The translations under genes and the position numbers were made by a program. This document shows, in pieces, positions 1 through 8,613 of a stretch of DNA of 64,000 nucleotides. Location of the stretch: the NCBI RefSeq assembly GCF_030816915.1, contig NZ_JAUSYN010000002.1, positions 682,001-746,000 of the forward strand. The letters are read 5' to 3'. This DNA is from Streptomyces sp. B3I8. Lineage in GTDB: Bacteria > Actinomycetota > Actinomycetes > Streptomycetales > Streptomycetaceae. The first letter of the stretch is position 1. Every line of letters begins with the position of its first letter. The notes beneath the pieces were generated by a model, which did not search any database, was not told the DNA's origin, and was given only the letters and a program-made list of their open reading frames with translations.

Positions 1-72
1 GACGCCTGCGCCCGGCCCCGCACATACTGGCCGGATCGTCGGTGCCATCCCCCACAGCCGTGCCGCACCCGC

Positions 73-124
73 CGGTCAGCCGACCGGTGCGCCCTCCGGT
101 GCGTCCGCGGTCAGCCGACCGGTG
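73..124. repeat. 17-bp direct repeat at the gene end
   Basis: CGGTCAGCCGACCGGTG occurs at 73-89 and again at 108-124, 35 bp apart. The second copy contains the stop codon of the NUDIX fusion gene. Function unknown; it may be part of a downstream hairpin. Confidence 0.5.
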
Positions 125-1151
125 TGCCCGCTTCCAGGTAGAGAACCGTGTCACGTTCACGTGCGCGGAGGGCCCAGCGGAGGCGGGCGTAGCGGATCGG
201 CGGGAGCAGGTCGGCGGCCTCGTCCTCGGTGACGAAGCGCCATTCGCGCAGTTCCGGGCCGGGCAGCAGCAGCCGGCCCCGCTCACCGGGGTCCAGCCGA
301 CCGCCGTCGAAGAGCAGCCGCAGGCCGCCGTAGCCGGGCGGGTCGGGCCGTTCCCAGTCGGCGAGGAGCAGCCGGGGCACGTCCGTGAGCTGGATCCCCG
401 TCTCCTCGGCGACCTCGCGCACCCCCGCCCGGGCCGGGGCCTCACCCGGTTCGACGACGCCACCGGGGAACTCCCAGCCGGGTTTGTAGGTGGGGTCGAC
501 GAGCAGCACCCGGTCCTGTTCGTCGAAGAGGAGGACACCTGCCGCGAGCGTCTCGGCGGTCGGTTCGGGGGTCTGCACGATGTCACGGACCGGAACGTCC
601 CCGGTGCGCACTCCCTCGGCGATCCGCAGGGCGGCCTCACGGGGGGTCAGGAAGCTGGTGTCGACGGCGTGGGCGTCGGCGGTGAGCCATGCGGCGAGGG
701 CGGCACGGTAGGGCTCGATGTGGTCCAACGCCCACTGTCTGAAGCGCATGTCGCCGTCGGGGAGGTCGGGCGGGATCTCCCGCCCGGCTATTCGCTCGCG
801 CAAAATCGTTTCGGCCGGAGCCAGCAGGACATGGCGAACCGGAATACGCCGGGAGGCGAGACTGCCGAAGATCTCGTCGCGGTACTCCTGACGCAGCAGG
901 GTCATCGGCACGACCAGGACGCCGCCCAGTTCGGCGAGCATCGCGGCGGCGGTGTCCACCACGAGCCGTCGCCAGATCGGCAGGTCCTGGAAGTCACCGA
1001 CCTCGGCGAGGTGTTTGGGCGGCAGCAGGTGCGTGAGCGCGCCGCCGATGACCTCGGGGTCGAAGAGCGTGCTGTTCGGGATCAGGTCGATCAGTTCGCG
1101 TGCGGTCGTGGTCTTGCCCGCACCGAACGCGCCGTTGACCCAGACGATCAC
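111..1151 (-). CDS. P-loop kinase-like domain fused to NUDIX hydrolase
   Basis: About 346 aa. The N-terminal half opens with a Walker A motif (NGAFGAGKTT) and resembles small ATP-binding/AAA-type kinase proteins. The C-terminal half is a NUDIX domain with the box G-x5-E-x7-REVAEETG, so it should hydrolyse a nucleoside-diphosphate-linked substrate using a divalent metal. I chose the GTG start at 1149-1151, behind a purine-rich AGAGGGGGAAA, because the Walker A motif then begins within ten residues as is usual; an upstream start adds unrelated residues. The substrate is unknown. Both domains look intact, and the protein is probably cytoplasmic as no signal peptide is seen. Confidence 0.8.
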   Translation of the reverse strand: MIVWVNGAFGAGKTTTARELIDLIPNSTLFDPEVIGGALTHLLPPKHLAEVGDFQDLPIWRRLVVDTAAAMLAELGGVLVVPMTLLRQEYRDEIFGSLASRRIPVRHVLLAPAETILRERIAGREIPPDLPDGDMRFRQWALDHIEPYRAALAAWLTADAHAVDTSFLTPREAALRIAEGVRTGDVPVRDIVQTPEPTAETLAAGVLLFDEQDRVLLVDPTYKPGWEFPGGVVEPGEAPARAGVREVAEETGIQLTDVPRLLLADWERPDPPGYGGLRLLFDGGRLDPGERGRLLLPGPELREWRFVTEDEAADLLPPIRYARLRWALRARERDTVLYLEAGTPVG

Positions 1152-1267
1152 GTTTCCCCCTCTTCTGTTCGGCCCCCTGAGGCTTGCCCGCTCCACCCTG
1201 CCACGGAAACCAGCTTCTGAAGAGGGAGCCCATCGGGCCCGGACCCGTCCCCCGCACACACGACGAC

Positions 1268-1292
1268 GCCGGTGCCCTCCGGGGACACCGGC
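1268..1292. terminator. hairpin downstream of the small secreted peptide
   Basis: GCCGGTG (1268-1274) pairs with CACCGGC (1286-1292), with extra pairing inside (CCC/GGG). It lies just past the stop of the minus-strand peptide gene and just upstream of the kinase-NUDIX gene. No T-run follows, which is normal for Streptomyces terminators. Confidence 0.45.
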
Positions 1293-1312
1293 GCCGTGCG
1301 TCGGGGCGGCGG

Positions 1313-1513
1313 TCAGCCGCGGTGCTCGTGAGTTTCGCCGACCGGGCTCAGGTTGTCGTGGCCGAGGAGCGCGGTGTGGTCGACGGCGCTTTGGGCGTCG
1401 TCGACGTTCAGGTTCCCGAGGACGCCGTGGTCGGCGGAGTGCGAGGGCGAGATCGCCGCGACGACGAATCCGGTGGCCAGGGAGGCGATGGCGAGCATGC
1501 TGCGCTTCTTCAT
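1313..1513 (-). CDS. small secreted peptide (66 aa)
   Basis: The first 26 residues form a clear Sec signal peptide (MKKRSM, hydrophobic core, small residues before SHSADH). The predicted mature part is about 40 residues, polar and His-rich at the end (GETHEHRG). It has no cysteines, so it is not a chaplin, rodlin or lantibiotic by sequence. It looks like one of the short exported proteins common in Streptomyces whose role is unknown. The length and signal peptide make it a real gene; the function is not recognised. Confidence 0.7.
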   Translation of the reverse strand: MKKRSMLAIASLATGFVVAAISPSHSADHGVLGNLNVDDAQSAVDHTALLGHDNLSPVGETHEHRG

Positions 1514-1827
1514 GCCCGTCTCAACTGCGCGGGGCGCCGAAGGTCACGGCGCCGGGTCCGGGGTGATCGACGGATGCGATGTCGGCACACTTCCAACAGA
1601 GTCGAACACGGTCTACCGTAACCGCACATGCTCACATTGACGCGCGCATGTAAACCGCCGCTCGCGACCCCTGCCCGGCGCGCGCCACCGCGCTCGCGAC
1701 GCCCAGCCACCTCGCTCGGCGGACCGCCGCCCGACACCGCATCCCCAACCGCACCACCGACCCCCACCCTCGATCGCACACCTACCCCCCGAACCGCACC
1801 CCCGGCAAGGACGGAGCGAACGTAACG
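1514..1827. promoter_or_regulatory. divergent intergenic region, peptide / alpha-galactosidase
   Basis: 314 bp without a gene. An inverted repeat ACATGC (1626-1631) / GCATGT (1646-1651) flanks a TTGACG that could be a -35 element. This is a candidate operator for sugar-responsive control of the alpha-galactosidase, but the arms are short. The rest shows nothing recognisable. Confidence 0.3.
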
Positions 1828-3900
1828 ATGCGTCACCTGCCCGGTACCACCGATCGATCCCGTACAAGAGATGCCGTGGGCCTGCTGGCCGCGGGCGTAC
1901 TGCTCGGCGCGGGCGTCCTGACGGCACCGCAGGCCACCGCCGCCCCCGCGCCCGCACCATCCGCCGCCGTTGCTGCCGCTTCCGCATCGGCCGCCGACGC
2001 CGCCACGCGCGCCGACGAGCCGGCCGCCACCCCGCCCATGGGCTTCAACAACTGGAACTCGACCCACTGCCGGGCCGAGTTCAACGAGAAGATGGTCGAG
2101 GGGATCGCCGACATCCTCGTCGAGAAGGGCCTGGCGGACACCGGCTACAAATACGTCAACCTCGACGACTGCTGGGCCCTGCCCGCCCGTGACGCGGACG
2201 GCAAACTGGTGCCCGACCCGGCGCGCTTCCCGCACGGCATCAAGGCGGTCGCCGACTACGTGCACGCCAAGGGCCTCAGACTCGGCATCTACACCAGCGC
2301 GGGCACCAAGACGTGCAACGAGGCCGGTTTCCCGGGCGCGCTGGGCCACGAGTACAGCGACGCCCAGCAGTTCGCCGACTGGGGTGTGGACTACCTCAAG
2401 TACGACAACTGCAACAACCAGGGTGTGGACGCGAAGCAGCGGTACACCACCATGCGCGATGCGCTGCGGGCCACCGGCCGCCCGATCGTCTACAGCATCT
2501 GCGAGTGGGGCGAGAACAAGCCCTGGGAGTGGGCGGCGGACGTCGGCCAACTGTGGCGCACCACCGGGGACATCGACGACAGCTGGGGCTCGATGCTGTC
2601 CATCGTCAAGAAGAACCTGCCGCTCGCCCCGTACGCCGGGCCCGGGCACTGGAACGACCCGGACATGCTGGAGGTCGGCAACGGCGGCATGACGGACACC
2701 GAGTACCGCACCCACTTCTCCCTGTGGTCCGTCATGGCCGCGCCACTGCTCATCGGCTCCGACCTGCGCACCGCCTCCGACGCCACCTTCGACATCCTCG
2801 GCAACAAGGAGGTCGTCGCCGTCGACCAGGACCCGCTGGGCAGGCAGGGCACGGTCGTCTCCTCCGAGGGCGGGCGCTGGGTGGTCGCAAAGGAGATGAA
2901 GGACGGCAGCAGGGCGGTGGCACTGTTCAACGAGAGCGGCGGCGCGCAGCGCGTGGCGACGACCGCCGCCGCCGTCGGGCTGCCCCGGGCGGCCGGATAC
3001 ACGGTGCGGGACCTGTGGCGGCACGAGACCCGCGGCACCGCGGGCACGATCGCGGCGACGGTGCCCGCGCACGGCACCGTACTCGTCCGCGTCGCGGCCG
3101 ACGGACACTGGGCGCAGTACCCGCCCGCCGCGGAACTCGGCCTGGAAGGCTCCACCCTGACGCAGGCGGGCGGCACGGCCGACCTCACGTCGGTCCTCGA
3201 CGGTCTCGGCCGCATACCCGCGCTGGACGCCTCCGTGTCGCTCGACGGACCCGAGGGCTGGACCGTACGGGCGCTGTCGCCGGCACGGACGACCGTGCTG
3301 CGGACGGGACACCCGCTGCGCACGTCGTGGCGGTTGAGCGTGCCCGAAGGGGCGGCGACGGGGGCGTACGGCCTCACGGTGCGCGCGTCCTACCGGTCGC
3401 CGACGGGGGCACACGTGCGGATGGCGGTGCCGGTGACGGCGACCGTGGCCGTGCCGCCCCCGGCGGGGACCTCTTCCCTGGGGGACCTGCCATGGCTGTC
3501 CACCGTGAACGGCTACGGGCCCGTCGAACGGAACACCAGCAACGGCGAGGACGCGGCGGGCGACGGCCATCCGCTGACGATCGGCGGGGTGGTGTACGGC
3601 GACGGGCTCGGCGTGCACGCGGAGAGCGCCGTGGAGTTCTACACCGCGAAGCGGTGTGACCGGGTCACGGCGGAGGCCGGCGTGGACGACGAGAAGGGAG
3701 ACCGCGGGTCGGTGACGTTCTCCGTCTGGGCCGACGGCAAGGAGGTCGCGTCGACCGGCACGCTGACCAACGCGATGCCGGCCGAGTCGGTGTCCGCGGA
3801 CGTGAGCGGGGCGGAGGTGGTACGGCTGGTCGTGGGTGACGCGGGAGACGGCGTCGACTCGGACCACGCGGACTGGGCGGAGGCACGGCTGCACTGCTAG
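1828..3900 (+). CDS. secreted GH27 alpha-galactosidase with NPCBM-type C-terminus
   Basis: 690 aa. Residues 1-39 are a signal peptide ending in ATAAPA, followed by an Ala/Pro linker. The GH27 (melibiase) barrel starts at about residue 69 (PPMGFNNWN). The nucleophile is Asp193 in YLKYDNC and the likely acid/base is Asp248 in GDIDDSW; WNDPDML is also present. After the beta-sandwich come a NEW3/NPCBM-associated region and a C-terminal NPCBM domain (about 545-690), a galactan-binding module. It should cleave terminal alpha-galactosides outside the cell. The TAG stop lies inside a CTAG that is one target-site copy of the insertion that follows; the second CTAG at 4084 shows the stop was there before insertion. 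Confidence 0.93.
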   Translation: MRHLPGTTDRSRTRDAVGLLAAGVLLGAGVLTAPQATAAPAPAPSAAVAAASASAADAATRADEPAATPPMGFNNWNSTHCRAEFNEKMVEGIADILVEKGLADTGYKYVNLDDCWALPARDADGKLVPDPARFPHGIKAVADYVHAKGLRLGIYTSAGTKTCNEAGFPGALGHEYSDAQQFADWGVDYLKYDNCNNQGVDAKQRYTTMRDALRATGRPIVYSICEWGENKPWEWAADVGQLWRTTGDIDDSWGSMLSIVKKNLPLAPYAGPGHWNDPDMLEVGNGGMTDTEYRTHFSLWSVMAAPLLIGSDLRTASDATFDILGNKEVVAVDQDPLGRQGTVVSSEGGRWVVAKEMKDGSRAVALFNESGGAQRVATTAAAVGLPRAAGYTVRDLWRHETRGTAGTIAATVPAHGTVLVRVAADGHWAQYPPAAELGLEGSTLTQAGGTADLTSVLDGLGRIPALDASVSLDGPEGWTVRALSPARTTVLRTGHPLRTSWRLSVPEGAATGAYGLTVRASYRSPTGAHVRMAVPVTATVAVPPPAGTSSLGDLPWLSTVNGYGPVERNTSNGEDAAGDGHPLTIGGVVYGDGLGVHAESAVEFYTAKRCDRVTAEAGVDDEKGDRGSVTFSVWADGKEVASTGTLTNAMPAESVSADVSGAEVVRLVVGDAGDGVDSDHADWAEARLHC

Positions 3901-4087
3901 AGCCTTTCGTTCGGATCAGGCCGGCCGGGAGGCGCGGTGCGTCTTCGACCGACCCGAGCGGGGTCCGGTGCGTGCGGCTGCAAGGCGGAGGAGGACGCCA
4001 GGGCGGAGCCCCGGCAACCGACGACAACGCCGCACAGGCGCGTACCGGACCCCGCGACGCCGGAATGATCCGAACGAGAGGCCCTAG
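3897..4087. mobile_element. MITE-like non-autonomous element with CTAG target duplication
   Basis: The element spans 3901-4083 (183 bp). Its ends are inverted repeats: left AGCCTTTCGTTCGGATCA, and right, read inward, GGCCTCTCGTTCGGATCA (16 of 18 match). CTAG directly flanks both sides (3897-3900 and 4084-4087), which fits the 4-bp YTAR target duplication known for the IS5 group. There is no transposase gene inside. From memory, similar TTCGGATCA-ended short elements are repeated in Streptomyces genomes and probably move with IS5-type transposases; that family link is inference. Confidence 0.75.
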
Positions 4088-4443
4088 TTCTAGGCCGTGA
4101 CTCTTCGACGGGTCGATCGGTCGGTGCGGCCGTCGCGAGGAGCTGCCGCACCGACCGGCCCGACGAGGGCCACCGGGCATCACAGGCACCTTCCGCGCTC
4201 TCGGACCTCAGCCCGTGCACGAGGGGGTGCCGTCGGCCCTTCATGAGGTTCGGGTATCGGTCACGTTCCTGTGCCGGGGTGACTGTCTTCGACGCCGACG
4301 AGCAGTGCGTCGCCGAAGGGAACGCGGGCCTCACGGTGACGGCGGCCCCGCGCCTCTCCCCGAGGTGCACGCGGTCTCCCGCGCCCCGGAGAGGCGCGGG
4401 AGACCGCGTGGTCGCCTGAGGCTTCTGGAGCCAGGGCGGAGAA
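4088..4443. other. convergent intergenic spacer
   Basis: About 355 bp between the MITE and the ROK gene. Apart from the terminator at 4368-4410 I see no gene with convincing codon use or homology. Confidence 0.4.
4368..4410. terminator. strong bidirectional hairpin terminator
   Basis: An 18-bp perfect stem (4368-4385 with 4393-4410; CGCGGTCTCCCGCGCC arm) closes a 7-nt loop. It lies downstream of the ROK gene (minus) and of the alpha-galactosidase (plus), so it can stop both. Confidence 0.8.
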
Positions 4444-5397
4444 CTAGACGCCCGCCACCGTCTCCTTCTCCACCCCCGTCAGCGCCGCGGCCGCCGCGCC
4501 CACCAGGCCCGCGTCGGTTCCCATCCGCGCGGGCACCACCTCCAGGCCCCGTACGAAGGACAGCGTCGCGTAGTCCGTCAGCGCCCGACGCAGCGGAGCG
4601 AACAGCAGCTCGCCCGCCTTGGCCACACCCCCGCCGATCACCGCGATGTCGATCTCGACGAGCGTCGCCGTCGCCGCGATCCCCGCGGCCAGCGCCTGCG
4701 CCGCCCGCTCGAAGGAGGCGACCGCCACCGGGTCCCCCGACACCGCCGCCGCGGCGACCGCCGCGGCCGACGCGTCGCCGTCCGGCCCCGGCCGCCAGCC
4801 CGCCTCCACCGCGCGCCGCGCGATGTTCGGCCCGCTCGCGATGCGCTCGACACAGCCGCGCGCCCCGCACGGACACGCGTCGCCGTCGAGGTCGACGCTG
4901 ATGTGCCCGATGTGCCCGGCATTCCCGGTGGGACCGGGGTGCAGCCGTCCGTCGAGCACCAGACCGCCGCCGACGCCCGTGGAGACCACCATGCACAGCG
5001 CGTTGTCGTGCCCGCGCGCAGCGCCCTGCCAGTGCTCGGCCGCCGTGATGGCCACCCCGTCGCCGATCAGCGTGACCGGCAGTCCGCCGGTCGCCGCCCG
5101 CACCCGCTCGACCAGCGGATAGCCGCGCCAGCCCGGAACGTTCACCGGACTCACGGTGCCCGCGGAGGCGTCCACGGGACCAGCGCTGCCGATGCCCACG
5201 GCACGCACCGCGCCCCACCGCGGTGAGACTCTCAGCTCGCCGAGCACCTGGGCCACGGCGCCCATCACGGTGTCGCCGTCCTCCTGCGCGGGCGTGGCTG
5301 CCTGGGCGCGCAGCAGTATCCGGCCTTGGCCGTCCACCAGCGCACCAGCGATCTTGGTGCCTCCGATGTCGAGCGCGGCCACGAGGTCCGTGTGCAT
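4444..5397 (-). CDS. ROK-family sugar kinase
   Basis: 317 aa. The N-terminal phosphate-binding motif is DIGGTKIAGALVD; the ROK zinc motif is CPCGARGCVE; a GHIGH motif and the catalytic-region Asp (LIGDGVAIT) are present. This is the single-domain kinase form, without the DNA-binding domain of NagC-type ROK repressors. It should phosphorylate a hexose or amino sugar with ATP in the cytoplasm. It is divergent from a LacI regulator with a perfect palindrome between them, which suggests it is that regulator's target. The exact sugar is not set by sequence; glucose, N-acetylglucosamine or N-acetylmannosamine are options. Confidence 0.88.
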   Translation of the reverse strand: MHTDLVAALDIGGTKIAGALVDGQGRILLRAQAATPAQEDGDTVMGAVAQVLGELRVSPRWGAVRAVGIGSAGPVDASAGTVSPVNVPGWRGYPLVERVRAATGGLPVTLIGDGVAITAAEHWQGAARGHDNALCMVVSTGVGGGLVLDGRLHPGPTGNAGHIGHISVDLDGDACPCGARGCVERIASGPNIARRAVEAGWRPGPDGDASAAAVAAAAVSGDPVAVASFERAAQALAAGIAATATLVEIDIAVIGGGVAKAGELLFAPLRRALTDYATLSFVRGLEVVPARMGTDAGLVGAAAAALTGVEKETVAGV

Positions 5398-5477
5398 CAG
5401 TGTGTGGTCTCCCCAGTGTGGTATCGGCGGGAAAGCGCAGGCCGGAGATTGCGGTGGACAGTCTCTCTCGCATCTGA

Positions 5478-5489
5478 CAACGTTGTCCA
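5478..5489. promoter_or_regulatory. LacI-type operator GACAACGTTGTC
   Basis: A perfect 12-bp palindrome with a central CG, as usual for LacI/GalR operators, in the intergenic region of the divergent ROK and LacI genes. It probably serves both control of the kinase and autoregulation. Confidence 0.7.
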
Positions 5490-5598
5490 GGCTCTATGCT
5501 CGACGCCACATCCTCATACAACCCCATGGACCGACGCATCCCGGGTGCGAACAGGAACCGCGCCGGACCCCGTGGACGACAGGACAGGACAGCGCATC

Positions 5599-6648
5599 GT
5601 GCCCGAGACCGCCCGCCGAGGAGACCGCGTCGCGGCCAGCCGCTACGGAAACCGCCCGACCATGAAGGACGTCGCGGCGCGTGCCGGAGTCGGTCTGAAG
5701 ACCGTTTCGCGCGTGGTCAACGGCGAGCCCGGGGTGACTCCGGACACCGAGCGGCGCGTCCAGGAGGCCATCGACGCGCTGGGCTTCCGGCGCAACGACA
5801 GCGCCCGGGTGCTGCGCAAGGGCCGTACGGCGAGCATCGGACTGGTCCTGGAGGACCTGGCCGACCCGTTCTACGGTCCGCTCAGCCGCGCGGTGGAGGA
5901 GGTGGCCCGGGCGCACGGCGCGCTGCTGATAAACGGCTCCAGCGCGGAGGACCCAGAGCGCGAGCAGGAGCTGGTGCTCGCGCTGTGCGCGCGGCGCGTG
6001 GACGGCCTGGTCGTGATCCCGGCCGGGGACGACCACCGTTACCTGGAGCCGGAGTTGAAGGCGGGCGTGGCCACGGTGTTCGTGGACCGCCCGGCCGGCC
6101 GGATCGACGCCGACGTGGTGCTCTCCGACAGCTTCGGCGGGGCGCGTGACGGCGTCGCACACCTCATCGCGCACGGCCACCGCCGGATCGGCTTCATCGG
6201 CGACATGCCCCGCATCCACACCGCCGCCGAACGCCTGCGCGGTTACCGGGCGGCCATGGAGGACGCCGGGACAACGGTGGCGGACGGCTGGATGTCGCTG
6301 GGCGTCACCGACCCGGAGCGGGTACGGCGCGCCGCCGAGGAGATGCTGGCCGGCTCCTCCCCGGTGACGGCGATCTTCGCGGGCAACAACCGCGTCACCG
6401 TCACCGTCGTCCGGGTCCTCGCGGAGGTCGGCCGTCCGGTCGCGCTGGTCGGCTTCGACGACTTCGAGCTCGCCGACCTGCTGCGGCCGGGCGTCACCGT
6501 CGTCGCCCAGGACGCCGCCGCGCTGGGCCGCACGGCCGCCGAGCGCCTCTTCCGGCAGCTCGACGGCGGCCCGCTCGGCCCGGAGCGGATCGAGCTGCCG
6601 ACCCGGCTGATCCAGCGCGGCTCCGGCGAGCTGCCCCCGGCGGGCTGA
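5599..6648 (+). CDS. LacI/GalR-family transcriptional regulator
   Basis: 349 aa from the GTG start. The LacI HTH and hinge (TMKDVAARAGVGLKTVSRVV, then VQEAIDALGFRRN) are followed by a periplasmic-binding-protein-like sugar-sensing core. The effector domain looks complete through the final strands. The GTG at 5599 was preferred over upstream starts because LacI proteins begin 10-25 residues before the HTH. It is divergent from the ROK kinase and likely binds the palindrome at 5478-5489, released by a sugar or sugar phosphate. The alpha-galactosidase could be a second target, but I see no copy of the operator there. Confidence 0.9.
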   Translation: MPETARRGDRVAASRYGNRPTMKDVAARAGVGLKTVSRVVNGEPGVTPDTERRVQEAIDALGFRRNDSARVLRKGRTASIGLVLEDLADPFYGPLSRAVEEVARAHGALLINGSSAEDPEREQELVLALCARRVDGLVVIPAGDDHRYLEPELKAGVATVFVDRPAGRIDADVVLSDSFGGARDGVAHLIAHGHRRIGFIGDMPRIHTAAERLRGYRAAMEDAGTTVADGWMSLGVTDPERVRRAAEEMLAGSSPVTAIFAGNNRVTVTVVRVLAEVGRPVALVGFDDFELADLLRPGVTVVAQDAAALGRTAAERLFRQLDGGPLGPERIELPTRLIQRGSGELPPAG

Positions 6649-6658
6649 GCCGCCCGAG

Positions 6659-6710
6659 CAGCACCGCGCCGCCGCCCTCCGTGAGCCGCTCACCGAGGGC
6701 GGCGGTGCTG
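6659..6710. terminator. hairpin terminator after lacI
   Basis: CAGCACCG...CCGCCCTC (6659-6679) pairs with GAGGGCGGCGGTGCTG (6695-6710), with a 3-nt bulge in the left arm. TT follows. It starts 11 bp past the lacI stop. Confidence 0.75.
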
Positions 6711-7045
6711 TTCCCCGTCGGCGGACGTGCGGCCGGGCGAGGGCGTGCTCCCCGCCGTCCCACCATCGCGTGGCCGATTCGCACCGTCTTGGCTGAAAAA
6801 ATTCGGTCCCGAGATGTGACTCGCGTCACTTCACATGCTCTCAGGAGAGCCGCGCCCACCTCTCCCGAGGTCGACGCCGCAGCTCAGGCAGGGCCTCTCC
6901 GTCCCCTCGTGATCACGACGAACGAAGGTTGAAATTCCTACAGTCACACAAGGGGTCGCGTGCATGCGCGATCCGGGCGTGAGGCCGATTGAGTGGCCGT
7001 CACCGGCGCACGCCGGGCCACCCGACACCTCAGCGAAGAGGACCC
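6711..7045. promoter_or_regulatory. upstream region of the sigma-like operon with a Crp-like box
   Basis: GTGACTCGCGTCAC at 6816-6829 fits GTGA-N6-TCAC, the CRP-family consensus. The stretch around it (GGCTGAAAAAATTCGG) is unusually A-rich for this genome. No gene is evident in this 335-bp stretch. Confidence 0.4.
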
Positions 7046-7753
7046 ATGCACGAAGACGTCCACCGGGCCGACGAGGGCTCCAGTTCCGCCACGCAGGCGC
7101 CACTCCCCCTGCCGCTGGACTTCGAGGCGCACTACCTGATGAACCAGGAGGCGTGGCACTCCTACGCGCTGCACCGGCTCGCCACCAACGATGCCGCCGA
7201 ACGCGCGGTCCACCGCGCCTTCCTGGAGGTTCTCCGGAACTGGGACGCGCTGCTCACCGAGGCGAACCTCCCGCAACAGACGTGGAGCATCCTGCGACGC
7301 GTGGTCGGCGACGAGGCGCTGAGCGCGGCACGCGAGGAGCTCACCGCGATACCGAGCGGCATCGGCCTCTACGCGGCCCTGCTGAAACTGCCCCAGCGAC
7401 AGCTCGACGTGATCATCCTGCGGTACATCCTGCACTACAGCAGCCGGAAGACCGGCTGGTACCTCGGCATCACCGCGAGCACCGTGGATCACCACTGCCG
7501 CAAGGCCCGCGAGCGCCTCGCCCCCGTCTATCACAACAGCCGCGGGAGGCAACGGGCGAAGCCGGTGAAACCCGGGGACGCCGGGGACCCCGGGATCTCC
7601 GGAATGTCCGGGACCGCCGGGAACCCCGGTACCCCCGGGTTCGCCGAGAACCCCGGTACCCCCGGGTTCGCCGGGAACCCCGGTACCCCCGGGTTCGCCG
7701 GGAACCTCAAGAACCCCGTGAAATCGGCGAAGCAGAGGGAGGAGAGCCAATGA
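7046..7753 (+). CDS. sigma-factor-like HTH protein with collagen-like tail
   Basis: 235 aa. Residues about 24-90 resemble an ECF-type region 2 ([30 protein letters not shown]). Residues about 110-160 are a sigma region 4 HTH ([19 protein letters not shown], then [17 protein letters not shown]). Residues about 180-225 are Gly-X-Y-like, including three exact nine-residue repeats NPGTPGFA(E/G). It probably acts in transcription, but the region 2 core-binding helix is weak, so it could be a non-canonical sigma or a sigma-like adaptor. The ATG at 7046 follows GAAGAGGAC. Its stop overlaps the next start (ATGA), so the two are coupled. Confidence 0.75.
   Translation: MHEDVHRADEGSSSATQAPLPLPLDFEAHYLMNQEAWHSYALHRLATNDAAERAVHRAFLEVLRNWDALLTEANLPQQTWSILRRVVGDEALSAAREELTAIPSGIGLYAALLKLPQRQLDVIILRYILHYSSRKTGWYLGITASTVDHHCRKARERLAPVYHNSRGRQRAKPVKPGDAGDPGISGMSGTAGNPGTPGFAENPGTPGFAGNPGTPGFAGNLKNPVKSAKQREESQ
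7621..7701 (+). repeat. 27-bp tandem repeat, three copies, coding
   Basis: Three contiguous 27-bp units (7621-7647, 7648-7674, 7675-7701) each contain GGTACC and CCCGGG and differ at one base. They encode the repeated NPGTPGFA tail of the sigma-like protein. The complementary strand in one frame also reads as Gly-X-Y. Confidence 0.9.
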
Positions 7754-8511
7754 CACCGTCATGGAGCAGGCGTCCGGCCGAGGCCGACGTGATCTGGGCC
7801 GAGCGTCTGCGCGGGGCGGATCCGCTCATCCGCGAGCCGCGCCGCCCCTTCGACGCCGGCGAGGGCCTGCGCCGGCTGGCCGCCGACGCCGGCTTCGTCC
7901 CGCCCGCGCCGGCCCACCGGCCGGCCGGCGCCCGTGCCCGGCACCGGCTCGACGAGATCTCCCGCTGGATCGTCACCGAGGCCGGAGCGGTCGGCCACGT
8001 CTCGGAACTCGCCGCGCTGATCGGTGACGACGGCACCGGCGAGCCCGTTCCGGACGCCTTCACCGAGTGGCTGCCAGTAGACGTCCACGGCATTCACGTC
8101 TTCGCCTGCGTCCTCCACCTCGCCAACCATCCCGAGAGCGCCGTGTTCTGGTGGCAGCTCGCCGCGGGCGCCGAACACACCGGTGCCGCCTACTGCCTGC
8201 ACCTGCACCATCTCAGCCAGGGCGAGATCCGTGAAGCGGCCTTCTGGAAACGGCAGATGACCGCCCTGCGCGACCGCGGCCCGCAGAAATGGGTCGACGG
8301 CTCTCCGGACGGCTACACCCGTGACCTCGTCAGGGCCGTCGAGTCCTTCACCGCCTACTCCACCCGCCACCGCACAGCGGGACCGAGCCCCGTCCGTCAT
8401 CTGCAGAAGCGTTACGAGGCCCTCGCCGACCGCCACGGCGAGGACGGTCTGGTCTGCCGGCCCGACAGCCGGCTGCCGGACCGCATCCAGCGCCTCACCG
8501 CACCCCACTGA
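7750..8511 (+). CDS. conserved hypothetical protein coupled to the sigma-like gene
   Basis: 253 aa, soluble, no signal peptide. The middle carries an alpha-helical stretch rich in His, Trp and Ala ([20 protein letters not shown], then [19 protein letters not shown]) that looks like TPR-like helical pairs, as found in other Streptomyces regulatory partners. I do not recognise a named domain. It starts in the ATGA overlap with the sigma-like gene, so it is expected to be made in a fixed ratio to it; a partner or anti-sigma-like role is plausible but unproven. Confidence 0.75.
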   Translation: MTPSWSRRPAEADVIWAERLRGADPLIREPRRPFDAGEGLRRLAADAGFVPPAPAHRPAGARARHRLDEISRWIVTEAGAVGHVSELAALIGDDGTGEPVPDAFTEWLPVDVHGIHVFACVLHLANHPESAVFWWQLAAGAEHTGAAYCLHLHHLSQGEIREAAFWKRQMTALRDRGPQKWVDGSPDGYTRDLVRAVESFTAYSTRHRTAGPSPVRHLQKRYEALADRHGEDGLVCRPDSRLPDRIQRLTAPH

Positions 8512-8613
8512 CCGACCCGCGCGGACAGCAAGTCCGACAGGGACGACGAGAGTTCCCGAGCCGCCCGCCCCACCGGGCCCCGGCGGCACCCGTCCACGCG
8601 AAAGAGCGCCCGC

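Noticed and set aside
1510..3894. Very long minus-strand open frame (794 codons) over the alpha-galactosidase
   Set aside because: It is the mirror of a GC-rich coding gene; the plus strand has a signal peptide and full GH27 and NPCBM motifs, the minus strand has none.
3901..4083. Non-coding RNA or attenuator downstream of the alpha-galactosidase
   Set aside because: Terminal inverted repeats plus CTAG duplications fit a transposable element better.
7621..7701. CRISPR array
   Set aside because: The 27-bp units are contiguous with no spacers and stay in frame within a gene.
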